From assembly GCA_046734415.1 (NCBI GenBank), contig JBKPRD010000204.1:1-7648 (forward strand): DNA of 7,648 bases, given 5' to 3'. The stretch comes from DATBLE01 sp046734415 (GTDB lineage: Bacteria; Actinomycetota; Thermoleophilia; Gaiellales; Gaiellaceae). Positions 1-6,318 of the stretch are shown piece by piece. The translations under genes were made by a program, and so were the position numbers. Every line of letters starts with the position of its first letter. The first letter of the stretch is position 1. A model generated the notes under the pieces. That model saw only the letters and a program-made list of their open reading frames with translations. It did no database searches and was not told the DNA's origin.

Positions 1-31
1 GGTGGTGCCTTCCGCTAGGGCACAGACCAGA

Positions 32-38
32 AAGGAGG
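32..38 (+). promoter_or_regulatory. Shine-Dalgarno site of the solute-binding protein gene
   Basis: AAGGAGG lies five bases before the ATG at 44 and is followed by a further GGAGGA-like purine run. It is the strongest ribosome binding site in the window. It decides the start at 44 over the in-frame GTG at 2 or 5, which would add 13-14 residues ahead of a normal Tat signal. Bases 1-31 show no promoter I can support. Confidence 0.7.
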
Positions 39-43
39 GAGGA

Positions 44-1426
44 ATGGCGGAGGAACAGGGTGGGCTGACCAGGAGGGACCTGGTCAAGCGAGGTGCGGCC
101 GGCGCCTTCGCGGTCAGCATGTTCGGAGGGATCGCCGAGCGGGCGAGCTCGTTCCCCGGCGTGCTCAAGCACCGCCACCGGCAGCTGAAGGGAAGCCTCT
201 CGATCATGCAGTGGGCGCACTTCGTGCCCGCCTACGACCAGTGGCTCGACAACACCTACGTCAAGCAGTGGGGCGAGAAGAACGACATCGAGGTGAAGAT
301 CGACCACATCAACAACGCGCTGCTTCCGGCGACGGCGGCCTCGGAGGTGGCGGCCCAGAAGGGCCACGACCTGTTCCAGTTCCTGTTCCCGCCGTCGGCG
401 CTCGAGAAGCAGACGATCCCGATGAACGACGTCGTCCAGGAGATCACGAAGAAGCTCGGGAAGATGACGGACGTCGCGTACCGCTCGACCTACAACCCGA
501 AGACGAAGCGGTACTTCGGCGTCGCCGACAACTACGTGCCGGACCCCATCCACTACCGCAAGAGCTACTGGTTCAACGCCGGCTTCGCGCCGAACACCTG
601 GGACAACGTTCGCCGCGCGGCGGCCAAGCTGAAGGCGGCCGGGCACCCGGTCGGCCTCGGGATGTCGAACGAGCTCGACTCGAACATGTTCCTGATGTCG
701 CTGATGTACTGCTACGGCGGCGCCCTGCAGACTGCCGACGGCCGGCCGAACATCAACACGAAGGGCACGATCGACGCCCTGAGGGTGATGAAGGAGATCT
801 ACCAGAACGGCGAGTCGGACGAGGTCTTCGCCTGGACGACCGCGTCGAACAACCAGGCGTTCCTCGCCGGTCGCCTGTCGTTGGCGGTGAACGCGATCTC
901 GATCGCCCGCTCGGCCGAGGAATCCGGCAACACGGCGCTCTCGGACGACACGTGGATCCGCCCCCTCCCGCGCGGCCCGGTGCGGGCGCTGGGGAACGAG
1001 CACGTGATGGGCGTCTTCTTCGTCTGGAAGTTCGCCCAGAACAAGGAGGCGGCGAAGAAGTACATCATCGACCAGCAACTGGCCAACCGGCAGCACTTCG
1101 TCCAATCGAAGTTCTACAACTTCCCCGCCTGGACGAACGCGGTCAAGGGCGGTTTCCCGGCGATGAACCGGCTGGCCGCCGCCGACCCGCACAAGCCGCG
1201 CGGGAAGTACACGATCCTGACCACGATCGCCCGGCGGTACACGACGAACGTCGGGTACCCCGGCTTCGCCAACGCGGCGATCGGCGACATCTTCAACCAG
1301 TCTCTGATCCCGCAGATGTTCGCCCAGGTCGCGCAGGGGAAGATGACCCCGGCCGACGCGGCCCGGTCGATGCAGGGGAAGTTCAGGAGCATCTACGGCA
1401 CGTGGAGGGCGCAGGGCCTGCTCTAG
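44..1426 (+). CDS. Tat-exported ABC transporter extracellular solute-binding protein (family 1-like)
   Basis: The 460-residue product looks like the substrate-binding subunit of a carbohydrate-type ABC importer, acting outside the membrane. The N-terminus has a twin-arginine motif, TRRDLVK at residues 9-15, then a hydrophobic stretch (about 17-31, GAAGAFAVSMFGGIA). No lipobox cysteine is visible, so export by Tat as a non-lipidated or uncleaved anchored protein is likely. The mature part begins near residue 49 (KGSLSIMQWAHF). It is rich in Trp, Tyr and Asn, as is common in sugar-binding members, and its length fits the family. The substrate cannot be read from sequence. No permease or ATPase gene follows within the window; partners may lie upstream or elsewhere. 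Start chosen from the strong Shine-Dalgarno site at 32-38. The protein is much richer in Lys (AAG) and Asn (AAC) than its Arg-rich neighbours, which fits an exported protein and need not mean transfer. The family call is firm; the ligand is unknown. Confidence 0.85.
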   Translation: MAEEQGGLTRRDLVKRGAAGAFAVSMFGGIAERASSFPGVLKHRHRQLKGSLSIMQWAHFVPAYDQWLDNTYVKQWGEKNDIEVKIDHINNALLPATAASEVAAQKGHDLFQFLFPPSALEKQTIPMNDVVQEITKKLGKMTDVAYRSTYNPKTKRYFGVADNYVPDPIHYRKSYWFNAGFAPNTWDNVRRAAAKLKAAGHPVGLGMSNELDSNMFLMSLMYCYGGALQTADGRPNINTKGTIDALRVMKEIYQNGESDEVFAWTTASNNQAFLAGRLSLAVNAISIARSAEESGNTALSDDTWIRPLPRGPVRALGNEHVMGVFFVWKFAQNKEAAKKYIIDQQLANRQHFVQSKFYNFPAWTNAVKGGFPAMNRLAAADPHKPRGKYTILTTIARRYTTNVGYPGFANAAIGDIFNQSLIPQMFAQVAQGKMTPADAARSMQGKFRSIYGTWRAQGLL

Positions 1427-1441
1427 GCGTCTCCCGGCTCG

Positions 1442-1476
1442 ACGGGAAAGGCGGGTTTCTGACCCGCCTTTCCCGT
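1442..1476 (+). terminator. Perfect 15-bp hairpin, probable terminator after the solute-binding protein gene
   Basis: ACGGGAAAGGCGGGT (1442-1456) and its exact complement (1462-1476) flank a five-base loop, TTCTG. The hairpin starts 15 bases after the stop codon. No U-tract follows (GTGTCTACG), which is tolerated in the terminators proposed for high-GC actinobacteria. It separates the solute-binding protein gene from the prfA operon. As a near-palindrome it could also work for antisense transcripts. Confidence 0.7.
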
Positions 1477-1485
1477 GTCTACGCT
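1457..1485 (+). promoter_or_regulatory. Possible prfA promoter giving a leaderless mRNA
   Basis: A TANNNT-type -10 hexamer, TACGCT, lies at 1480-1485. Six bases separate it from the ATG at 1492, so a start site on the A of ATG would place the hexamer at exactly -12 to -7. A weak -35-like TTCTGA (1457-1462, three matches to TTGACA) sits 17 bases upstream, in the loop and first closing base of the terminator hairpin. No Shine-Dalgarno-like purine run precedes this ATG, which also fits a leaderless transcript. The -35 is poor, so this remains a prediction. Confidence 0.4.
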
Positions 1486-1491
1486 GTAGAC
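1477..1491. repeat. 15-nt palindrome GTCTAC-GCT-GTAGAC abutting the prfA start codon
   Basis: Two perfect 6-nt half-sites are separated by three bases. The palindrome begins at the first base after the terminator hairpin and ends on the base before ATG. It overlaps the proposed -10 hexamer, so it could be an operator. It could also form a small hairpin if a longer transcript crosses it. I do not recognise it as the site of a known regulator. Confidence 0.5.
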
Positions 1492-2532
1492 ATGCCCGGC
1501 ATCGAACAGCTGGTCGACGACCTCGAGCGCTCGTACAAGGAGACGCAGGAGCGGATGTCCGACCCTGCCGTCTACAACGACCACCGCGAGGCGGCCGAGG
1601 TCGGGCGGCGGCTGAAGGAGCTCGAGGAGCCGCATCGCCTCGCCCAGGAGTGGCACGCGGCGACGACCGACCTCGAGGAGGCGCGCGCGGACGGCGACCT
1701 GCGCGAGCTCGTCCCGGAGCTCGAGCAGCGCGTCCACGACCTCGAGGAGGAGCTGCAGCTCGCGCTCGTCGAGACCGACCCGGCCGACCGCAAGGACGTG
1801 ATCGTCGAGATCCGCCAGGGCGTCGGCGGTGACGAGGCCGCGCTCTGGGCTGGAGATCTCTTCAGGATGCTGACGCGCTATGCGGAACGGCGCGGGTTCA
1901 AGTGGGAGCAGCTCTCGGTCAGCCCGAACGAGGGCGGCGGGATCAAGGAGGTCGTCTTCGCCGTCAAGGGCGACGGCGCCTACTCCGTGTTCAAGTACGA
2001 GGCCGGCACCCATCGCGTGCAGCGCGTCCCCGAGACCGAGTCGCAGGGGCGCATCCACACCTCGACCGCGACCGTCGCCGTCATGCCCGAGGCGGAGGAG
2101 GTCGAGGTCGAGATCGACGCAAGTGATTTGAAAATCGATGTGTATCGGTCGACGGGTCCCGGCGGCCAGAGCGTGAACACGACCGATTCCGCCGTCCGGA
2201 TCACGCACCTGCCGACAGGCCTCGTCGTCGCGATGCAGGACGAGAAGTCGCAGCTCCAGAACAAGGTGAAGGCGATGCGCGTGCTGCGCGCCCGGCTCTA
2301 CGAGCAGGAGCGCGAGCGCCAGGAGCGGGAGCTCGCGGCGGCACGGCGTTCGCAGATCGGCGGCGGCGAGCGGGCGGAGAAGATCCGCACCTACAATTTC
2401 CCCGAGAACCGGCTCACCGACCACCGGATCAAGCTGACCGTGCACCAGCTCGACCGCGTGCTCGAGGGCCAGCTGGAAGAGTTCACCGAGGCGCTCGCCG
2501 CCGAGGATCGACGGCAAGCCCTCGAGGCGTGA
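1492..2532 (+). CDS. prfA: Peptide chain release factor 1 (RF1)
   Basis: This 346-residue class I release factor reads UAA and UAG in the ribosomal A site and triggers hydrolysis of peptidyl-tRNA. The stop-codon recognition tripeptide is of the PxT type (PET, 180-182, in RVPETESQGR), which separates RF1 from RF2 (SPF). The catalytic GGQ is at 224-226 within STGPGGQSVNTT, and the usual RTYNFPENRLTDHR block is at 299-312. Residues about 5-95 are a charged helical region rich in LEE repeats, as expected for domain 1. Length is slightly below the usual 355-360. The start at ATG 1492 gives the normal RF1 N-terminus; no other plausible in-frame start lies just upstream, and no Shine-Dalgarno site is visible. 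It heads the operon and overlaps prmC, whose product modifies Gln226, by four bases (GTGA). Codons 210-219 form an AT-rich island unlike the rest of the gene. Confidence 0.97.
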   Translation: MPGIEQLVDDLERSYKETQERMSDPAVYNDHREAAEVGRRLKELEEPHRLAQEWHAATTDLEEARADGDLRELVPELEQRVHDLEEELQLALVETDPADRKDVIVEIRQGVGGDEAALWAGDLFRMLTRYAERRGFKWEQLSVSPNEGGGIKEVVFAVKGDGAYSVFKYEAGTHRVQRVPETESQGRIHTSTATVAVMPEAEEVEVEIDASDLKIDVYRSTGPGGQSVNTTDSAVRITHLPTGLVVAMQDEKSQLQNKVKAMRVLRARLYEQERERQERELAAARRSQIGGGERAEKIRTYNFPENRLTDHRIKLTVHQLDRVLEGQLEEFTEALAAEDRRQALEA

Positions 2533-3368
2533 CGGCCGCCGAGCTGGTCGCCGACACCGCCGAGCAGCTCGCGCGCGCCGGAGTTCCGACCCCGCAGGTG
2601 GACGCCGAGCTCCTGCTCGGCCACGTGCTCGGGCTGACGCGCAGCGAGCTGCAGGTCGAGCGCGGCCGCGAGCTGACCGAGGACGCGGAGGCTGCCGCCC
2701 GGCGGCTTGTCGAGCGGCGCGTGGCGCGCGAGCCGCTCGCCTACATCTTCGGCGAGTGGGGGTTCAGGAACTTGACCCTGAAGGTCGACCGCCGCGTGCT
2801 CGTGCCGCGGCCGGAGACGGAGGTCGTGGTCGAGCGCTGTCTCGAGCTGCTGCGCGGCCTCGACACGCCGGCGGTGCTGGACGTCGGCACCGGCTCGGGG
2901 GCGATCGCGCTCGCGATCGAGGACGAACTGCCGGCGGCGCGTGTCACCGCGATCGACGTCTCCGAGGGGGCGCTCGAGCTCGCGCGCGAGAACGCCGCCG
3001 CCACCCGCCTGAACGTCCGCTTCGATTGCGCCGACCTGCGGCAGGGCCTGACCGGCCGCTACGACCTGGTGGTCTCGAACCCGCCGTACGTCTCCATCGA
3101 CGAGATCGAGACGCTCGAGCCGGAGGTCCGCGACTGGGAGCCGCGGATCGCGACGGTCGGCGACGGGCACACGGAGCTGATCGCCAGGGCGGCGCGGGAC
3201 GTCCTCGACCCCCGGGGGTGGCTCGTGCTCGAGATCGCCGCCGGCGCCCGCGAGAGGACGACTGAGCTCCTGCGAGACCTCGGCTACGAGGACGTGCGGG
3301 CGGGGCCGGACCTCGCCGGCCGCGACCGGGTGGTGGAGGGGCAGTGGCTGACGTCGGGCAGGCGGTAG
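2529..3368 (+). CDS. prmC: Release factor glutamine N5-methyltransferase PrmC (HemK)
   Basis: The 279-residue product transfers a methyl group from S-adenosylmethionine to the GGQ glutamine of release factors, raising termination efficiency in the cytoplasm. Visible marks are the N-terminal helical substrate-binding domain (about 1-75), the family block EPLAYIFGEWGF (68-79), PRPETE (93-98), the SAM-binding loop DVGTGSGAIAL (118-128), an acidic ribose-binding position near AIDVS (141-145), and the catalytic NPPY (184-187), which holds the glutamine side chain. Length is typical. It starts at GTG inside the prfA stop (GTGA overlap), with a GAGG run (2524-2527) almost touching the start, so re-initiation by ribosomes finishing prfA is likely. 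Pairing the methyltransferase with its substrate gene is a widespread bacterial arrangement. Confidence 0.96.
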   Translation: MTAAELVADTAEQLARAGVPTPQVDAELLLGHVLGLTRSELQVERGRELTEDAEAAARRLVERRVAREPLAYIFGEWGFRNLTLKVDRRVLVPRPETEVVVERCLELLRGLDTPAVLDVGTGSGAIALAIEDELPAARVTAIDVSEGALELARENAAATRLNVRFDCADLRQGLTGRYDLVVSNPPYVSIDEIETLEPEVRDWEPRIATVGDGHTELIARAARDVLDPRGWLVLEIAAGARERTTELLRDLGYEDVRAGPDLAGRDRVVEGQWLTSGRR

Positions 3369-3949
3369 CAGCGCTGCGGGCGGGCCGTCCGGTTCTGCTG
3401 CCGACCGACACCGTGTACGGCCTCTGTGCCGCGCCGGACCGCGAAGAGGCGGTCGCCGAGCTGGCCCGGCTGAAGGGCAGGCCGGAGGGGACGCCGACGG
3501 CGCTCCTCTGCGCCGACCTCGACATGCTCCTCCGCCTCGTCCCGGAGCTCGAGGGTGGCCCCGCAGCGTACGCGCGGGCGCTGCTCCCCGGCTCGTACAC
3601 GCTCGTCTTCTCGAATCCCAAGGGGCGCTTCGCCCGGCTGAGCGGGGCCGCCCGGGAGACGATCGGCGTGCGGGTCCCGGTGCTCGAGGGCGCGGCCCGC
3701 GAGGTGCTCGACCAGGTCGGCGCGGTCGCGGCGACGAGCGCCAACCGCCACGGCGGCACGGACCCGCGACGGCTCGAGGACGTGCCGCGCGAGCTCCGGG
3801 AGCACTGTGCCGCCGAGATCGACGGCGGTGAGCTGCCGGGGACGCCCTCGACCGTACTCGACCTGACCGGGCCCGAGCCGCGCATCCTGCGCGAGGGCGC
3901 CGTACCCGCCACCGAGGCACTCGCCCGCCTCGCTACGGTCGCGCCGTGA
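3344..3949 (+). CDS. tsaC: L-threonylcarbamoyladenylate synthase (TsaC/YrdC/Sua5 family)
   Basis: The 201-residue enzyme makes threonylcarbamoyl-AMP from threonine, bicarbonate and ATP. This is the first step of the t6A37 modification of ANN-decoding tRNAs. Motifs in order: PTDTVYGL (20-27), the K-x-R nucleotide/substrate element LKGRP (43-47), TSAN (131-134), GTPSTVLDL (166-174) and ILREGAVP (181-188). The protein ends soon after the YrdC fold, without the Sua5 C-terminal domain, so it is the short TsaC type. The GTG start has a GGAGGGG run at 3335-3341 and lies 25 bases inside the end of prmC in another frame. Its stop overlaps the next gene by GTGA. A Sua5/YrdC gene after prmC is the usual order in actinobacteria and Firmicutes. 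Partner t6A genes (tsaB, tsaD, tsaE) are not in the window. Confidence 0.94.
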   Translation: MADVGQAVAALRAGRPVLLPTDTVYGLCAAPDREEAVAELARLKGRPEGTPTALLCADLDMLLRLVPELEGGPAAYARALLPGSYTLVFSNPKGRFARLSGAARETIGVRVPVLEGAAREVLDQVGAVAATSANRHGGTDPRRLEDVPRELREHCAAEIDGGELPGTPSTVLDLTGPEPRILREGAVPATEALARLATVAP

Positions 3950-4377
3950 CTCTCGCCGTCCGGCGTGCGACCGAGGCAGACCTGGAGCTGATGCGAGCGC
4001 TCTGGGACGACTTCAGCGCCGAGGCCCTCTACACGCCGTACCCGCCGGGAGGATTCGATCCGGCGTTCGTCCGGGACAACGTCGCGTTGGTCGCAGAGCA
4101 GGACGGCGAGGTCGTCGGGACCCTCTACGCGAACGTCTCGACCCCGTACTTCGGCTACGTGTTCGGCGTGTACACGGTGCCGGCCGCGCGCGGGCGCGGG
4201 GTGGGGAGGGCCCTCTTGCAGGGAATCGCACGGCATCTTCGCGAGCAGGGGCGGGAGTACGTGGTGCTCAGCGTCGACACGCCGAACGAGGGCGCGCGGG
4301 CGTTCTACGAACGGCTCGGCTTCGAGGACGCCTCGCGCATGCTCCGGGCGCCTGTCGACCGCCTGCTCGGCCACTAG
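3946..4377 (+). CDS. GNAT-family N-acetyltransferase
   Basis: The 143-residue protein is a single GNAT domain expected to transfer an acetyl group from acetyl-CoA to an amine. The N-terminus (LAVRRATEADLELMRALW) is the typical strand-1/helix-1 start. EQDGEVVGTLYANV (51-64) forms the central strands. The acetyl-CoA pyrophosphate loop is RGRGVGRALL (82-91, fitting R/Q-x-x-G-x-G/A), and the NEGARAFYERLGFE segment (114-127) carries the usual Asn and the Tyr121 general-acid candidate. The acceptor is unknown. RimI-like protein N-acetylation is possible given the translation-linked neighbours, but the YTPYPPGGFDP segment (29-39) is not a RimI hallmark I recognise. It begins at GTG overlapping the tsaC stop (GTGA), so the two are probably co-translated. 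The next gene starts one base after its stop. Confidence 0.88.
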   Translation: MTLAVRRATEADLELMRALWDDFSAEALYTPYPPGGFDPAFVRDNVALVAEQDGEVVGTLYANVSTPYFGYVFGVYTVPAARGRGVGRALLQGIARHLREQGREYVVLSVDTPNEGARAFYERLGFEDASRMLRAPVDRLLGH

Positions 4378-4378
4378 G

Positions 4379-5680
4379 ATGCGGGCGATGGCGGTTGCGG
4401 AGCAGACCCTGCAGCAGCTGCGGAGCGCACGCCTGGCCGAGGTCGACCCCGAGATCGCCGAGCTGATCGGCCGGGAGCTCGAGCGGCAGCGGGGCCAGAT
4501 CGAGCTGATCGCCTCCGAGAACTTCACCTGGCCGAGCATCCTCGAGGCCGTCTCGAACGTGGCGACGAACAAGTACGCCGAGGGCTATCCCGGCCGCAGG
4601 TACTACGGCGGCTGCGAGGTCGTCGACGAGATGGAGCAGCTGGCGATCGACCGGGCCAAGGACCTGTTCGGTGCCGAGCACGCCAACGTGCAGCCGCATG
4701 CGGGAGCGCAGACGAACATGGCCGTCTACTCTGCCGTGCTGGAGCCCGGCGACACGGTGCTCGCGCTGCGCCTCGATCACGGCGGCCACCTCACGCACGG
4801 CCTGAAGGTCAACTTCTCGGGCCGGCTGTACTCGTTCGTGCACTACGGCGTCAGTCGCGAGACGTACCTCGTCGACTACGACGAGATCCTCGAGCTGGCG
4901 AAGGAACACCGGCCGCGGCTGATCGTATGCGGCGGGTCGGCCTACCCGCGCACGGTCGAGGCCGACCGCTTCCGGGAGGTGGCGAACGAGGTCGGTGCGC
5001 TCCTCCTCTGCGACATGGCCCACTTCGCCGGGCTCGTCGCCGCGGGGCTCCACCCGAACCCGGTCCCGCACTGCGACTTCGTCACCTCGACGACGCACAA
5101 GACGCTCTCGGGGCCCCGGTCGGGGTTCGTCCTCTGCCGCGAGGAGCATGCGCAGGCCCTCGACCGGGCCGTCTTCCCCGGGATGCAGGGCGGGCCGATG
5201 GAGCACGTGATCGCCGCGAAGGCGACGTGCTTCCGGATCGGCGCCACGCCCGCGTTCCGCGAGTACCAGGCGCAGATCAGGGCGAACGCCGACGCGCTCG
5301 CCGACGAGCTGCAGGCCGGCGGTCTCGACGTGCTCACCGGCGGGACCGACACCCATCTCCTCCAGGTCGACCTGCGCCGGAGCGAGTGGACCGGCAAGGA
5401 CGCCGAGGAGCGGCTCGCCGAGGTCCGGGTCACCGCGAACCGGAACACGGTGCCGTTCGACGAGCGCCCGCCGACCGTTGCCTCCGGGATCCGGATGGGG
5501 ACGCCCGCGTGCACGATGCGCGGCTTCGACGAAAAGGACTTCCGCGAGGTCGGGCGGATCACCGTCGAGGCGCTCGGACCGGATCCGGATGTCGTCGCGC
5601 TCGCCGCCCGCGCGCAGACGCTCTGCGAGCGCCGCCCGCTGTATCCCGGCTTCCGCGGCTACGCGGCGTACGAGGCTTGA
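4379..5680 (+). CDS. glyA: Serine hydroxymethyltransferase
   Basis: This PLP enzyme (433 residues from ATG 4379) interconverts serine and glycine while loading a one-carbon unit on tetrahydrofolate. It supplies glycine, purines, thymidylate and methionine. Seen: IELIASENFTWPSILEA (41-57), NKYAEGYPGRRYYGGCE (64-80), DHGGHLTHG (133-141), DMAHFAGLVAAG (212-223; Asp212 for the PLP ring nitrogen), the Schiff-base lysine Lys241 in TTHKTLSGPRSG (238-249), and GIRMGTPA (370-377) near the substrate carboxylate site. The block after the lysine is SGPRSG rather than the commoner RGPRGG. A second ATG at 4388, three codons in, is an equally possible start; the first lies one base after the acetyltransferase stop and neither has a clear Shine-Dalgarno site. 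The stop overlaps upp by TTGA. Identity is certain; only the exact start is open. Confidence 0.96.
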   Translation: MRAMAVAEQTLQQLRSARLAEVDPEIAELIGRELERQRGQIELIASENFTWPSILEAVSNVATNKYAEGYPGRRYYGGCEVVDEMEQLAIDRAKDLFGAEHANVQPHAGAQTNMAVYSAVLEPGDTVLALRLDHGGHLTHGLKVNFSGRLYSFVHYGVSRETYLVDYDEILELAKEHRPRLIVCGGSAYPRTVEADRFREVANEVGALLLCDMAHFAGLVAAGLHPNPVPHCDFVTSTTHKTLSGPRSGFVLCREEHAQALDRAVFPGMQGGPMEHVIAAKATCFRIGATPAFREYQAQIRANADALADELQAGGLDVLTGGTDTHLLQVDLRRSEWTGKDAEERLAEVRVTANRNTVPFDERPPTVASGIRMGTPACTMRGFDEKDFREVGRITVEALGPDPDVVALAARAQTLCERRPLYPGFRGYAAYEA

Positions 5681-6312
5681 GCCCGCCGCGTCTCACCGTC
5701 GTCACGCACCCGCTGGTCCAGCACAAGCTCTCGTACCTCCGCGACAGGGACACGCCGACCGTCCACTTCCGCAAGCTCGCGAACGAGCTGACGCTGCTCC
5801 TCACGTACGAGGCGACGAAGGACTTTCCCACGGAGCCGGTGGAGATCGAGACGCCGCTCGAGACCATGACCGCGCAACGGATCGCCGGCAAGAAGGTCGC
5901 GGTCTGCCCGGTGCTCCGCGCGGGGGTGGGAATGCTCGAGGGCACCCTGTCGCTGATCTCGAGCGCCCGCGTCGGCTTCATCGGCTTGTATCGCGACGAG
6001 GAGACGCTCGAGGCGATCCAGTACTACGTGAAGCTCCCGGACGACCTGGCCGAGCGTGACGCGATCGTCCTCGACCCGATGCTCGCGACCGGGAACTCGA
6101 GCGTTGCGGCGATCGAGCAGGTGAAGAGGGCGGGCGCGCGTTCGGTCACTCTCGTCTGCCTCGTCGCCGCGCCGGAGGGGATCGCGCGCGTGCACGAGGC
6201 GTATCCGGACGTCCACATCGTCTGCGCCTCGCGGGACCGCGGCCTGAACGAGCGCGGCTTCATCGTGCCGGGTCTCGGCGATGCAGGCGACCGTCTCTAC
6301 GGCACGAAGTAG
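5677..6312 (+). CDS. upp: Uracil phosphoribosyltransferase
   Basis: The 211-residue enzyme salvages uracil, joining it to PRPP to give UMP. Family marks: THPLVQHKLSYLRD (10-23), LLTYEAT (41-47), CPVLRAGVGM (77-86), the PRPP loop DPMLATGNSS (133-142), LVAAPEGI (162-169), and the C-terminal uracil-binding block GFIVPGLGDAGDR (194-206). The length matches the family. The start is inferred as TTG 5677, overlapping the glyA stop (TTGA). No ATG or GTG lies in frame between there and the conserved N-terminus, and GAGG (5672-5675) is just upstream, though very close. The PRPP loop has Asn at residue 140, where Gly is common. Linkage to glyA just upstream of ATP synthase genes is known in Firmicutes. 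The following gene starts six bases after the stop. Confidence 0.95.
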   Translation: MSPPRLTVVTHPLVQHKLSYLRDRDTPTVHFRKLANELTLLLTYEATKDFPTEPVEIETPLETMTAQRIAGKKVAVCPVLRAGVGMLEGTLSLISSARVGFIGLYRDEETLEAIQYYVKLPDDLAERDAIVLDPMLATGNSSVAAIEQVKRAGARSVTLVCLVAAPEGIARVHEAYPDVHIVCASRDRGLNERGFIVPGLGDAGDRLYGTK

Positions 6313-6318
6313 CCGCGG

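Noticed and set aside
5..23. GTGCC/GGCAC five-pair hairpin and a possible TAG (16-18) ending an upstream gene.
   Set aside because: Too short and too close to the window edge to tell a terminator or gene end from chance.
1432..1447. TCCCG/CGGGA hairpin that could compete with the terminator stem as an attenuator.
   Set aside because: It has only five pairs against a perfect 15-pair stem, with no leader peptide or ligand-binding structure nearby; probably chance in GC-rich DNA.
211..1491. Plus-strand frame upstream of and continuous with prfA, which would make a 773-residue fusion.
   Set aside because: The part before 1492 is a frame-shifted shadow of the solute-binding protein gene, rich in Arg/Gly/Pro. 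RF1 homology begins precisely at the ATG at 1492.
2391..4572. Long minus-strand open frames opposite prmC, tsaC, the acetyltransferase and glyA (over 500 codons each).
   Set aside because: They are Arg/Ala/Pro/Gly-rich low-complexity translations with no recognisable motifs, lying exactly antisense to clear conserved genes. Such frames are expected where stop codons are rare at very high GC.
4927..6059. Extra plus-strand frames overlapping glyA and upp.
   Set aside because: Out-of-frame, Arg/Ala-rich translations. Only the last part of one (from 5677) is a real gene, upp.
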